Positions 23,130-36,035 of a DNA stretch of 64,000 nucleotides are shown here, one piece after another. Position 1 is the stretch's first letter. The number at the start of each line of letters is the position of its first letter. The position numbers and the translations under genes are program-made. The DNA is taken from the NCBI GenBank assembly GCA_024760905.1, contig CM045729.1:52134580-52198579 (forward strand), written 5' to 3'. The notes beneath the pieces were generated by a model. That model was not told the origin of the DNA. It did no database searches and saw only the letters and a list, made by a program, of their open reading frames with translations. This DNA is from Plotosus lineatus. Its lineage: Eukaryota > Chordata > Actinopteri > Siluriformes > Plotosidae.

Positions 23130-24570
23130 GAAGAACTGAATGAACTCCCATGTTCTCTCCTGCCCTGAACATCATTGGAAAGAGCATTTATTCAGTGTAA
23201 TGTCTCCATCTACCTTTTCCTGCCTGACCTCTCCTGTCCTGCTAAATGATTCAAAAACTGTTAAACTCTCTTCAAACCTCTATCACTGGCTGACTTTAAC
23301 ATACTGCTCGATGAGATGAAATGCTGCATGTCCTTGTTTCAAAATTCATATTGTGCCATGTTCTAATTACTGGTTTGCCATTGATATAATACCCTCGGTT
23401 TCTTTTTTATTCTCTCGCAACAATAGCACTGATACTGGTAGCCTAGCCCACATTATTTTTTGTTTTCTCCCAGTACACTGATTGCCTGTGGAGGCTGTAG
23501 TGATGAGAATGTCAGCCCACTGTGAATTCTAATTTAGCACAAGCCAGTATACGGCAGGTATTTGGACCATTCTACAGGAGCCACAGCTCACCGTGGCAGC
23601 TCTGCTGATTATGACTGAATTACCTGTTTTCTCCTCGCTCATGCTGTTTGCAACACGTTGACACCAACATTAGAAGGCAGAATCCCTTGTGGCTTCCACA
23701 ACCCAAAAACTAATAATCCTTTTAATTAATGTTCAGCGCCTGTACCAAGTGCAAAATCTGAAGATTTACCAACTAAATGAGTAGCATCAATTAGCTTGAT
23801 TATTAGACTACACTTTAAGTGCAGAACAGAGAACCACAAAGAAAGCATTGTAGCACATCATAAACATCAGTTATTAGAGCTGTTCTGCGAGGTTTCAGAA
23901 ATGTGTTTTCACATATACACCAGAGGCTGCTGTGAAATGTGTGGTCTCACCGGAGTGAGCACTCCAGCTGGCGTTGCTCGAACCTGGTGCTGTGTGTAAC
24001 ATGATCACTCCATCAGCGCTCGCTCAAATAAGCACTCATCAGGCTACTTTATCAATATACACACCCTTCGCAATTACACAGCAGACAGGGGGGACAAAAC
24101 TGTGTGCCAAAGAATAAATGCCAGACGTGTGCTTTAATCACTGACGCTGTTAATCAATAAAATTCCTACATAACTTTTAATTAAAGTTTTATTTGAGAAA
24201 ACGGTGTTAGGATGTTCATTTGCTGCTGGTACCATTACTGGCGACAAGAGAGGTTTGGGAATGGCAGTGGCAGATGCTCCTGGTCAGTCACACCAGGTCT
24301 CATCATGTCTGTAATTGCATTTTCTCACCTACAGAGGGTGATGAGGATCCCTGTTAAAGGCAAGTCTCTGCCTAGCAATTATTGTTAAGCAAATTACTGG
24401 GGAAGCAATATATAAGCTGTCAGGTGAGGTTAGAAAGAGAAAGTGTAAGGAAATGGACCATTCAGCCATTCATCATGGCTTTAGTCAGTGGGACCAAATT
24501 GAAAAAAAATGTCATTCTATATGATGGAATTAGATGATGTAACAGCGTATCACAGCAGGCTGAAGATGAG
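23130..24570. promoter_or_regulatory. Largest candidate conserved noncoding block
   Basis: About 1.4 kb without microsatellites or recognisable transposons. It includes CAGTATACGGCAGGTATTTGG near 23549 (21 bases, core TATACGGCAGG), CTTTTAATTAATGTTCAGCG near 23718, GCATCAATTAGCTTGATTATT near 23784 (core CAATTAGCTTGATTA) and CTGTAATTGCATTTTC near 24310. No splice-supported ORF. The best regulatory candidate in the left half by length and complexity. Confidence 0.35.
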
Positions 24571-25260
24571 GAGGAAACTGCATCTCTTCTCAATACCAGG
24601 CTATCAATGATCAATTTACACCTAAATTCAGTGTTCTACAAGACGGGCCACTGAAATTATATGCAATTATATCCACAGTTCATGGCCACATACAGTAAAG
24701 TTCAGCTGAGGAATTGCTCAGTATTTTCCCAGTGCGTTCAAAGAAAATGTTTCTTTTCTTGCATGAAAGTTATATCTTGCCATCTGCTTGACTCTCTGCA
24801 TTCCCTATACAGAGAAATTTCATTACAACATAACACCAAACAGTAAAAACACTCACATCAGTAATTCACATGAAATGTTTTCTGATTGGAATTCTGTCAA
24901 GTTTTTCCTGATGAAAATGATTAAGCAATAATATTCAGCCTGGATTTTGTCTTTGAGCTTTGAAATGACTAATGATGGAACAAATTTATACTTATAAAGT
25001 GGCATTTACTCTGAAAAGAATGTAAATGATTGAAAAATTGCTTAAAGAATAAAATCAGTGAAGCAAAGATGGGGGAGGGACTGCTGAAATAAATCACTTC
25101 GTCTGACTCAAATCCACAATGCTCCAGCAGAGCCAGTATAAAGCTCTATTCGTCACGAATTTGCCAGAAGTGCACTTCTTTTCAGTGATATGAGTTTGAT
25201 GGTTAATAGTTTGATAGTTAAAAAAAAAAATCAGCAACTTTATTTTTGCCACATAAGGAA
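24571..25260. other. Unique sequence
   Basis: No gene or repeat family recognised. Confidence 0.35.
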
Positions 25261-25264
25261 AATG

Positions 25265-25600
25265 CTGCACAGTGACGTGGTGATTATCATGTCTACCTCG
25301 CAGGAAGATGTTTCCTGGGTCCGAGCTCAAGTGTTTCTTTGTGGAATTTGCATGCTCTTCTCATGCCTGCATGCATGGGTGTCTCTGGGTACTCTGGTTT
25401 CCTTACACATTCCAAAGATATGCACGTTAGGCTAGTTGTCTACTTCCCAGTTGCCCTTAGGTGTGAGTGTGAATAGTTGTGTGCATATGTTGGACCTACG
25501 ATGATCTAGCGAAAGTATTGAGGGTGCACCTAATGTTAGCAGAGATACGTTTCGACCTCCCTGCAACCCATGGTTTGACAAATTAATGAGTGAGTAAATA
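25265..25600 (+). mobile_element. tRNA-derived SINE, family A, diverged
   Basis: Contains GACGTGGTGATTATCATGTC (A-box region), GTCCGAGCTCAAGTGTTTC, GTGGAATTTGCATGCTCTTC and CATTCCAAAGATATGCACG. The tail is decayed. Confidence 0.7.
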
Positions 25601-26127
25601 AGTAAAAGCATTTTTAAGTGCTTCCCTTTTTGGGGGTATACAGTATTGCTAACAGACTAATATGATGGGGAAAATGCTAAAATGTAAACATGCCTAGCTT
25701 ACACACAGTTTTGTGTTCACCATAATTACAATTCACTTCCATCATGTCCTGTACAGATGTGTAATAAGCCTAGTTGGTCAGAATCTGATTATCATACTCT
25801 AAGAGTAAGTAAGATAGCTAAGATTAAAGGGTTTTAAACTTGCTTTGTCAGGCTTAGCTGGACCAGGTACCAGCAGTCATAATGCACATCCCAAGCTGGT
25901 CAAATTAATCACCCTTCTCTACCAGCTGTTACCAGCTGTTATTTTCCACCTTCTTAATTATTCGTCTCATCAGATGTTTGACAATTTCCACTTGTAAATA
26001 TATTCTTGAAACTTATCTGTGATGTTGCATCAGTAGCAGTAATGGATTTACTGTTTCCATCTTCTCACTTAAACATTCCAGACAGTTTAATCACTCTGAA
26101 TTTTTTTTACTTATACAAACAACACTC

Positions 26128-26228
26128 ACTCACTCATTTGCCCAGATGCTGAATCCTACTAGGGTCATATTGAGACTGGTGTCTCTTTTAGCCAACACTG
26201 GGCAAAGGCAAGGCACACCCTGTGAGGC
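26128..26228 (-). mobile_element. SINE A/B tail fragment
   Basis: Reverse-orientation tail remnant: GCTGAATCCTACTAGGGTCA, then GTGTCTCTTTTAGCCAACAC. Confidence 0.55.
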
Positions 26229-26317
26229 AAACATGCTTAACATTACAGATTAAAGGTCTTTATACGTTAAATAGTTAAATGAAATTAATTCTGAAATATT
26301 AAATTAAATTAAATATC

Positions 26318-27660
26318 TGGACATGCACAGAGGAAGGATAGTAAATATACTGCAGTGGCGGGCCGTGCATGTCACACCTAGGCCTTCACTAGTGTTCCGT
26401 CTGAATCGATCCAACCCTCATTAACTATTTTATGGCTATAAAATTCCTGCTTGCCCAAAAAAATGACAGTCTATCAGTCTTTTTAAGATTTCCCTATTTT
26501 TCTTCACCTTTTTGTTGTGGAGCTCCGTTTCCCTGCGCACTTGCTCGCTCAGCTGTAGATCCACTCTGGTTTCCCCAAATGTTTTGGAGAGCACCGTTGT
26601 TTGTAAGTGTCCGGCGGTGCCTTGGTGTCTCATTGCTGCCTTGGTTAGGCAAGTCAAATTTACAAATCCAGTGTTGCTCCAAACACCATGTCGATCTAAT
26701 GGCAAATAACAAGCACTCCCAGCAATACAATTTGCAGTGTTCCTCGGAGTCTTTGAGCCAACGGTACCGCTCGTAGTTAGTGGACTGAAAGTGGTGGTCA
26801 AATCCTTTTCCCGGTTGTGACAGGCTTGCTATCTTCGGAGTTGCCCGACCTTTCTTAACGATGTCCAGCTTTTCTTGAAAAGTCCGTCTTGAAAATGGCT
26901 TTGACAGGAAATCTGCAACCAAATCCATTTCTTCTCCTCCTTCAGCCATTGTGGGTTGACAAAACCGCTATGAAATCAACACAATATATTTGCTTGTGCA
27001 GCTCGCTACAGATGCAGTTTGCTAGCTCTGGCTAGTACACTCTCACTATCCAATCATAGGATGTGAAAACGCTGGCGTTTCCGTACGCCAGCTAGAAGGC
27101 CTTGGTGTCGCCAACTCTAAATCTGATTGGTTAAAGCAACAGTTCTACCGACACTTATTTTATGCTACAGGGCCCGCAGAACTGATCATGAAGGCCTCCT
27201 TGTAGATTTCTGACCCTGGCAACAAATAATGGCTGAAATGTGATTGGTTAAATGCTTAAATATGAGAACACACATCTGAAAGCAGTGCAACCAGGGGAAA
27301 AGCAATGAAAGGAAGCTGACAGACAATTTAATAAGTATTCATGTAAAAAATATATTTAACAATCATTCAGATACTTTTTAAGCCTGCAGAGAAGGCCTTA
27401 CAGGCCCTGATGGCCTACCACTGATATACTGTATTGGTAGTAGGATGCTGAGGTTGGAACTACCATGCAGAAGGCCTAGAGGAAGACCAAAGAGGAGATT
27501 TATGGATGTATGGAAGGAGGACATGAAGGTAGTTATTGTAAAAGAAGAAGATGCAGAGGATAGGGTGAGATGGAGGCAGATGATTTGCTGTGGCGACCCT
27601 GAAGGGAACAGCCGAAAGGAAAAGAAGAAGAAGAAGAAGAAGAAGAAGACTGAAGATGAG
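26318..27660 (+). mobile_element. 5'-truncated RTE LINE, split by a hAT insertion
   Basis: The LINE reads CTGGACATGCACAGAGG...AGTAAATATACTG up to 26352 and resumes after the hAT at 27424 with TATTGGTAGTAGGATGCTG. It continues through the C-terminal coding end (RRPRGRPKRRFMDV, then AEDRVRWRQMICCGDP) to GTGGCGACC and an AAG-repeat tail near 27622-27650. The same segment, unbroken, is at 33098-33325. Confidence 0.85.
26353..27423 (-). mobile_element. hAT-family transposon with zf-TTF-type transposase N-terminus
   Basis: The ends are inverted (CAGTGGCGGGCCGTGCAT; the other end read inward is CAGTGGTAGGCCATCAGG), and an exact 8-bp duplication ATATACTG flanks it (26345-26352, 27424-27431). On the minus strand, 26949-26436 encodes MAEGGEEMDLVADFL... 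then GKGFDHHFQSTNYERY, CKLYCWECLLF and EQVRRETELHNKKVKKN, across a frameshift. These match the TTF/ZMYM1-like N-terminus of hAT transposases. The catalytic and dimerisation parts are missing, so it is a deleted, non-autonomous copy. Confidence 0.88.
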
Positions 27661-27941
27661 GAAAGTATCTCTGAATAGTCTTTAAAAAAATGTAAATCAC
27701 TACAAACATAGGTGTGATCTATAGGCACATGTGAGCAGGTGCATCAGGGCCATGTAACAGCTTTTTTAAATCCCATGAAAAATGTTAGTATATTCTATGT
27801 GGCTATATAAAGAAATGCAAAATAAAATTCTATAATTATATTGTTATTCTTTATGATTTACATAAGTTAACCAGGACAGAGACAGATCAGGTTTTGTACT
27901 TTGAGTAGAAGTAAAAGCTGTGACACATTCAGAATTATATA

Positions 27942-28730
<789 letters not shown>

Positions 28731-28989
28731 ATATGTATTATTCAAAAAAATTCTCCATTTTAAAGTATGGTATGATGATGGCACCTGTTCCAGGTTATCA
28801 TGAAAAACTGTGAGTGTCCATCAATTCCATCATTTATGATTCAAGCATTATGTAATCTGAATAATGTTTACGTTTACTAATGAGATATCCAATCGTATAG
28901 ACCAATCAAATCATACTATTTCTGTGTAGTGTATTTGAGTTCATCTTACTAATTGATTAAATATATCAGGGGCAACGGATCCAGTACTG

Positions 28990-29140
28990 CACCAAAGACA
29001 GTGAGAAACATGGCTGGCCTTTTATAACCCAACTAGCTGCACTGGGGGAACAGCAGTGACAACCGCTATCAGTAGGGCTTGAACCCCCAACCTTTGGATC
29101 AGTAAGCCAGCACTTTACTACCGGCCACCACTGCCCTCAG
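28990..29140 (-). mobile_element. tRNA-derived SINE, family B head fragment
   Basis: Reverse orientation: GAGAAACATGGCTGGCC, AACTAGCTGCACTGGGGG, AGGGCTTGAACCCCCAACC, ending CGGCCACCACTGCCC. Confidence 0.75.
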
Positions 29141-29389
29141 TATATCTTTTATTGTAAGATATTATTACTGTATTCCTAGTTTCTACCATATTGTTTTTGA
29201 AAACTGAGCCCTGCTGTTGTAGCATTCACAAACCCACATGCTAAATAGCATCATAACCACCATCGATTCAGTGAAATCACTGTTAAAATCTCAATCCACG
29301 TCTGAAAAACCTAAAATTGTTATTTGTCCAAAATAATATACAATTTAGCTATAATAATGTGCTACTATATGTACTCTTGCTGGCCGTGC

Positions 29390-29860
29390 ATTATGTGACG
29401 TGCTTTAAACTAGCACATCACAGTATGAGGTTAAACATCCAGAACAACATGCTCTAAATGTGGATGGATGTATCGAGAAGCAAAGGATGGAAGGGGTGAT
29501 TTCCAGGAGCAGCCGCAGCTTCCTGCTGTCATCAATTAGGGCTTGATTCAGACCAGGACGCCCATATTTCCATGTCTAATAAATTATGCTGCAAATCAGA
29601 AATGTTGCAGTGGATACCTATTTAAAAAGAAATGGGGTTGTGCTGAGGCGGCCCGTAAATATGAAATATGAAAGGCAACAAATTGAGACGGTCAATAAAG
29701 TGTGAGATTTGTTAGAGGGCTAAATGCTGTGCTGGGAAAGGTGAGGCTCACTATCAGGAATTATGATGATAGAAATGGATTTTGATTGGTGTTTAATTTT
29801 TGGACTTTACCACAGGCAGGGATAGGTTTGGAAATCAGAAAATAGCTTCTATGTACTGTA
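29390..29860. promoter_or_regulatory. Candidate conserved noncoding element
   Basis: Repeat-free block including CATCAATTAGGGCTTGATTC near 29531, CTAATAAATTATGCTGC near 29575 and GTCAATAAAGTGTGAG near 29691. No supported ORF. Candidate enhancer by appearance and position only. Confidence 0.28.
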
Positions 29861-29947
29861 GCCTGTGAATAAAAATGGGGCTTCAGCAACGCTACAAAAT
29901 GTACACATTACTCCTAATTTCAATTATTTTACTTTCTTGCTCTCTTT

Positions 29948-29956
29948 CTCTCTCTT

Positions 29957-30042
<86 letters not shown>

Positions 30043-30058
30043 TATTATTTTTTTTTTT
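29948..30058. repeat. (CT)n(TA)n(T)n compound low-complexity tract
   Basis: CT to about 29988, TA to about 30024, then T-rich. Confidence 0.9.
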
Positions 30059-30059
30059 T

Positions 30060-31606
30060 GTTAAATCATCATTTTCCTACATTGTGATTGCATTCATTTA
30101 TTTCATATTATTGCCTAAACGCTCCCTCCTGGTTTTAATTTAAAAGAGGAAAAATGTCCTCTCATCGTTTTCATTTATTTATTTTTTTTATCAGTAACAA
30201 ATGGTGATATTATAGTGCATGTCTGGAGAAGGCTTCTTGTTACTCAGAAGAATCTCTGCATCACCTCATTAATTTTCTACAGTTCCTTAGTTTGCAGCAT
30301 TATGGCTGTGTTTGGAGTTTTCTTCTAACTCTTCTTTGTTTGAATTCCGTAATATCCAAAGTCTCTTTCTGTTTTTTGACCTCCCAGTACTTTTTGACCC
30401 CCCACATTCGTAATTGCTTGTTATATAAATCTGTCCCAAATGCCAGGAATAAAAGCATTTATTGGCCACTCATCTGAACTCATGAAAGGTCTGTATGCTG
30501 ACACTGATGCAATCCAGACAAGGCACATTTGTTTGGAATTAGGAGGGCCATTTCTCGGTACACATGAATGGATGCAAGTGACCCAGAGAACAGGTAGTTG
30601 ATCACAGAATGAGTGATTTCTCTGCTGGTGGCTGATGGCAAGGCTTTTAGCAGGTGAAACCTACCGCCGCGAGTAACAAAGCATCACCAGTTGTTCTCAC
30701 GCATAAGGGTCAAGAAAGGTTGCCAATGCTGCAGGTCCTGACACCGTGACAGATTAAGAGTGTGGAGCTGAGATGAAGTAGAGAACCTGAAGTCTGCTTT
30801 ACTTCATTCTACAATCGTTTTTCACTCATGCCCATACGGGGCTGGGTAAAGTGGGTGGTGTGTGTCACAGACTCATTAAACTCCATGATGGGTCCAGACT
30901 GATCCACACCAGACTGAGTCCATGTGTAGATGGAGTAGACTGAAATGAAGTGGGTTTCTTTGGAAATGGCATTTATTTTAAACAATGACTCTTCAATAAG
31001 ACATAGCTGCCACTTTCCACTGAGCTCTTCGGCACGGTTGAAAATAATAGTATCTGTGTGTGCTACTGTGCATCATAGAAATCATTCATGCTGTATACTT
31101 ACTGCTATATTTTTCATGATATCAAGCCTTGTTTTTTCAAGACAAAATGTTCATTGTAGTTATTTAAACCATATTTATTCAACTTATTTATTTTCCTTTT
31201 CTACAATCTTACAGATATTTTAACGTGCTTACCAAAAGGATGTTGAATTTCATGTGTGCTTTGTGTGTGATTGTTACTCTGACACTTTGCCCTCAGGGTC
31301 AGTGTTTATAGAGGTCCTGCGTTCCTCATAATTTGTTTATGAGCCTGTCAAGGTCGCTACTCACTTTATATCAGAACAATAGCACTTAGATGACTAATAG
31401 CTAAATGACTTTTTATCAGTCTTGACGCTAGGTCAAATTGATCAGATTAATTAGAACTTTATATCAGTTTCCACATTCACTTGATTGTTTTAAAGGCCTG
31501 CTCCCTAACTGATTTACAGATAGTATCATATATATTTCGATACAAGCTAGATATTACTAATGTTATTTTTTATTGTTGCTGTTACTCTTACATTATTATT
31601 TTTGTG

Positions 31607-31611
<5 letters not shown>
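30060..31611. other. Unique sequence
   Basis: No gene or repeat family recognised over 1.5 kb. The 30480-30940 part is complex and could include regulatory sequence, but nothing specific is visible. Confidence 0.3.

Positions 31612-31682
<71 letters not shown>
31612..31682. repeat. (GT)n microsatellite
   Basis: Uninterrupted dinucleotide array. Confidence 0.95.
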
Positions 31683-31684
<2 letters not shown>

Positions 31685-31813
31685 TTAGTGCACCATTTTA
31701 CTTTTGTCTATTTTCAATATGATATCTGAGCTCCAGTTGATATAATACCAGCATGTACTTGGTAACCGAGCTTAATTTCTGCAAACTATCAGTTAATGTA
31801 TTTATATAGCATA

Positions 31814-33505
31814 CAGACGCTCCATGACTTACGTTTTTAATTGGTTCCGGATGGCCGAACTTAAGTTGAAAGTGAACGTAAGTTGTTACAGTGATGTATG
31901 ACGTATGACGCTCATAAAACACCCCTAAATCAATTATTATGAACATAACATTGTAAAATAATATCAAATATATCAAATAATATCAACATTAATTTCAAAT
32001 AAGTCACTTATTGATACCGAGTTACTTTACATGAAGCTTAAAACAGCCAATCAACACTTACAATATGTGAAGCGCTCAACATCGAAAGTAGTGTACTTGC
32101 GAAAGTAGTGTACTTGCTGTGGGTTATACAGACTTCCGGTCTTTCAAGTGCACAAGGGTGCCGTTGAACTTGTTTAGAACACAGCCTGCACTGATGCAGT
32201 CTCCCAGCAAAGTGGAGAGTTCTTTCTTTTGTGTAAGTAAGTAAGTAAACTTTATTCAAGAGATGCATACAAAAAACAAGTATAAATCCGAATGAATATT
32301 AATAGAAAAATAAGTATACACTCTAAGGATTCTGCTAAAAGATAATAAATATAAAGATCGTGCCGATCTGAGCAGATAACTAATTCATCTCTGTGTATGA
32401 GACTTGCACCCATGCTAGTAGGCTTACACTTCTGACCAACCATATTTGCTTAGGGTTACAAAAGTCTGCAAAACAGTGTAAACACAAAGATCACAGAGAC
32501 GACGTCTTAACACAAGGGTAACACGCTATATAACTGAGATATTACACACTCAGATGACATTGTGATCTGTAGTGAGAGCAGAGAACAAGTGCAGGAAAAT
32601 CTAGAGAGGTGGAGGTATGCCCTGGAAAGGAGAGGAATGAAGGTTAGCCTCAGAAAATCAGAATACATGTGTGTGAATGAGAAGGACCCAGGAGGAACGG
32701 TGATGTTACAGGGAGCAGAGATAACGAAGGTGGAGGATTTTAAGTACTTAGGCTCAACAATCCACAGCAATGGAGAGTGTGGAAAAGAGGTGAAGAAGCA
32801 TGTGCAGGCAGGCTGGAATGGTTGGAGAAAAGTATCCGGTGTGATGTGCGATAGGAGAGTGTCAGCAAGAATGAAGGGAAAAGTGTACAAGACGGTGGTG
32901 AGGCCAGCGATGTTGTATGGCTTAGAAACAGTGGCGCTGAGGAAAAGGCAGGAGGCAGAGCTGGAGGTAGCAGAGATGAAAATGTTGAGGTTCTCTCTGG
33001 GAGTAACGAGGATGGATAGGATCAGAAATGAGTATATCAGAGGGACAGCCGATGTAAGATGTTTTGGAGACAAAGTCAGAGAGGCTAGATTGAGATGGTT
33101 TGGACATGTACAGAGGAGGGATAGTGAGTATATTGGCAGCAGGATGCTGAGGTTGGAACTACCAGGCAGAAGGCCTCGAGGAAGACCAAAGAAGAGATTT
33201 ATGGATGTGGTGAAGGAAGACATGAAGGTCGTTGGAGTTAGAAAAGAAGATGCAGAGGACAGGGTGAGATGGAGGCGGATGATTTGCTGTGGCGACCCCT
33301 GAAGGGAGCAGCCGAAAGTAAAAGAAGAAGAAGAGGATTACACACTCAGTCTGTAGTTCGTAAACAATGAATGCAGTGTCATTGCATCATTGCGTAAGTG
33401 TACTATGTAGGTGCGTCTAAACTCGAAATTTGACTTTTTTGGAAAAAAAAAAAAATGTAAAATCGAAAAACGTAAAACGGACGAACATAAGTCAGGGAGC
33501 GTCTG
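31814..33505 (-). mobile_element. pogo/Tigger-like DNA transposon, interrupted by an RTE LINE
   Basis: The ends are inverted (CAGACGCTCCATGACTTACG; right end read inward CAGACGCTCCCTGACTTATG) with TA on both sides. The minus strand at 32443-32390 starts MVGQKCKPTSMGA, the N-terminus of a Tigger-type transposase. The intact-start relative at 63456 (MVGQKRKPTSDSG...ISLETKMAIIKK) supports this. The interior contains a block near 32070-32170 similar to the MITE arms at 50002-51060. The LINE at 32554-33336 is inserted in it. Confidence 0.8.
32554..33336 (+). mobile_element. 5'-truncated RTE (BovB-like) LINE with 13-bp TSD
   Basis: Exact duplication ATTACACACTCAG at 32541-32553 and 33337-33349. 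An open frame of 246 codons (32562-33302) encodes the reverse transcriptase C-terminal part: VEDFKYLGSTIHSNG, YGLETVALRKRQEAELEVAE, ARLRWFGHVQRRDSEYIG and RRPRGRPKKRFMDV. The 3' end is GTGGCGACCCCTGAAGGGAG then AAG repeats. The long uninterrupted frame and perfect duplication mark it as one of the youngest insertions here. The RT catalytic core and endonuclease are absent because of 5' truncation. Confidence 0.9.
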
Positions 33506-33699
33506 TATATATAATATATATAACATATATAATGTATTTATGTACCTACTTCAATGTTATTAACTATGGTTAAATGATAGATCATAGCACTTTTTAAGCA
33601 ACTTTTTTTTTACTTTTTTATATAGGTACTTGCAGTAGGACCATACTGATCTTACTCTGAATCCCCAGCTTTAGACTCAACTCAAACACACACAGAACT

Positions 33700-34054
33700 T
33701 GTAGGCTATTAATGAGTTTCATTCTTGCATACAGTACATCAGGGAATGTTCTAGAAAAATATGTCACATCTGGTACCAATTCAGACTTTCAGAGCTGTGT
33801 CAGAAACAATACTGATACTCAGCATCAGCTCGGTACACATCCCTGCATGTGTTTATTCATAAAAGTCCGTCAGAGAGACCAGTCTTTTGCAGAGTTATGC
33901 AGAGCAGCCTGGCTCCATTCAGCTGGTTCATATCTGGGGAGAGAAAATTAATGCGTATTAATGGAGCCTATAAAACCGACTAATTGAGCATTCCGGAACT
34001 CGCTGAGTTGGGCATCTGCTACTGACATCCTAAAGCTCCCGGCCTGCAGCAGAG

Positions 34055-34092
<38 letters not shown>

Positions 34093-34250
34093 TCCTTTTC
34101 TCTCACTTTTCCTGTCCTTTCACCATGGCACATGATTAGGCTAATAAAATCGGGACAGCCTTGTGGGGACATTACTGTGATGGCCCCATTAATGACACCC
34201 GATCTTTCAAATGAGCTTTTAGTACCCATAAACAGGTGATTCCCTTACTC
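33700..34250. promoter_or_regulatory. Candidate conserved noncoding element
   Basis: Around a short (CT)n run (34062-34090) lie TGCGTATTAATGGAGCC near 33951, CCGACTAATTGAGC near 33977, GATTAGGCTAATAAAATCGG near 34134 and CCCCATTAATGACACC near 34184. This is a dense set of TAAT and AATAAA sites of the kind bound by homeodomain and HOX13 proteins. No supported ORF. Confidence 0.37.
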
Positions 34251-36026
34251 TGAGCATGGATTCGGTGCTTTTTAAGTGCCAAAGATTGCTGCTGCAGTTC
34301 AGAAAGAATTGCAATATGTGCACCACATTTCATGTAATCTTTTTAATCCTTGCTTTTTGTTTGAGAGACTTCAAATATGGAGATAGACGGACCAACATCC
34401 ATCAGACTTGCGTGTGCAGTGCTGCTTTACTGAACATTCCTATTACGCATCCTGGCTGTCTCTCTCATCTCCCCAGATGTCTGTGAAAACATGTGTGAAC
34501 GTGTGTGGTGGGGGTTATGTGTGTGTACATGTGTACGTGTGTGCACGTCTGTCTGCATGTGCATGTGCATGTCAGGTGTTGATGTGTTTGTGTGCCCTGA
34601 AGTGAATAACAGAAAGGTCAGCCATCTTTTATTATGGAAGCATTTTAATCAGCTTGTGCCGGTGGAGATTAAACAGCTATAAGCATGAATAAGAGAGTGT
34701 ACATCCAGCTGACCTTGGAAACAAGAGAGGAAGCACACATCTGTAAACCAATCATCGCTCTGCTACCCCCGTCATCTATGCTCCTGCACCCATACACTAC
34801 TGCCTACAGGCTTGCAGACACCCTTATGAAGACTGCCACAAAACTGCCACTCTTTGATGCTGAGCAGAAGAGCAGAAAAACTCGGGGAAAAAAGTAGATG
34901 GCAGCTTTCATTTTTATGAGAACCACATCATATGATGGTGCTTGCTTTGAACCTTGCAGTATACGTTTTTGACTCCATTTGCACCTGATCGAAAACAATT
35001 AATTTATAAGTAAATTATATCTCTTAGTCCTATGCCAACTTGCCAGGTGACATCTTAGCTGTCTGGATGGTTTTCTGTCTATATCTACTCTATGAGTTGA
35101 AATTTAATGACATCACATAGATTGGCTTGATGATTCACTTTGTGATGTGGCTATTATTATGCCTGAGTATTACCAGTTTGCAGTTAAAGACGTTTTATGG
35201 CTCCTGAGGGGCTGGTTTATGTCGATATGCGAGAATAGCCTCCCTCTGTTCTCCCCGCCCCCAGACACAGAGGTGTGAAGACTCATTTAGAGAATGACTG
35301 GAGTGTCTGATAGCAATAACCTACTTTACTCAGGCAGATTGCAGTGATGTATAATTGTTTCACATTAAGGAAAACCATAAATGTTTTCATGAACAGATAG
35401 TACAAGGTATTGCAGGTGAGCTGCACACTGTTGTATCTGCTGCATATTGTGGGAATAGCGTCTGTTGCAGGCTGATGAAGATGTAAGCATTCCACAGCCC
35501 ACTTCTTTTTGTGGTGAAATTTATGTGGAGTGCATCCAAGCACAATCTGTGAATATGACCTTCTGGCCCCATTTTATTATTTTGTCATAAACATACATCA
35601 GTAGGACGTATGTTCACTGCTGTAGGCTACTGGCAGTATGGTGTAGTTTTACTGCTTTGCTACTCTTGCTGGGACTTTCACAACACTGGATAATTGCCGA
35701 ACCCTAAACAAAATGCCGAGTCAGCTTTCATTAAGACAACATAATGTCTCTATAGCACATACATCTTTCATTATGGGATTTGGATCACAAATAACTATTT
35801 TTTGCAACACATATAAAAAAAATAAATAAATATTGCTGAATATCAGATCATTAATATATAGGAAAGAAAAAAAAATTAAGATTTTCACCAAATATTTTGC
35901 AGATAAAATACAGAGGCTGTCAATTTAAACCAGATTTTGGAAGAATTAATAAAATATAATGAAGAATTATCTCTATCATGAAGTCAGAACAGGGCCTGGG
36001 TTAGCCAAACATTTATGTGAGGCAAT
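34251..36026. other. Unique sequence
   Basis: No gene or repeat family recognised. The 35130-35560 stretch is complex; short ORFs here show no family resemblance. Confidence 0.3.
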
Positions 36027-36035
36027 TTACTACCT

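Noticed and set aside
26432..26776. 114-codon + strand ORF
   Set aside because: It is the antisense shadow of the hAT transposase fragment on the minus strand.
32507..33223. 238-codon minus-strand ORF
   Set aside because: It is the shadow of the RTE reverse-transcriptase frame, which has clear family motifs on the + strand.
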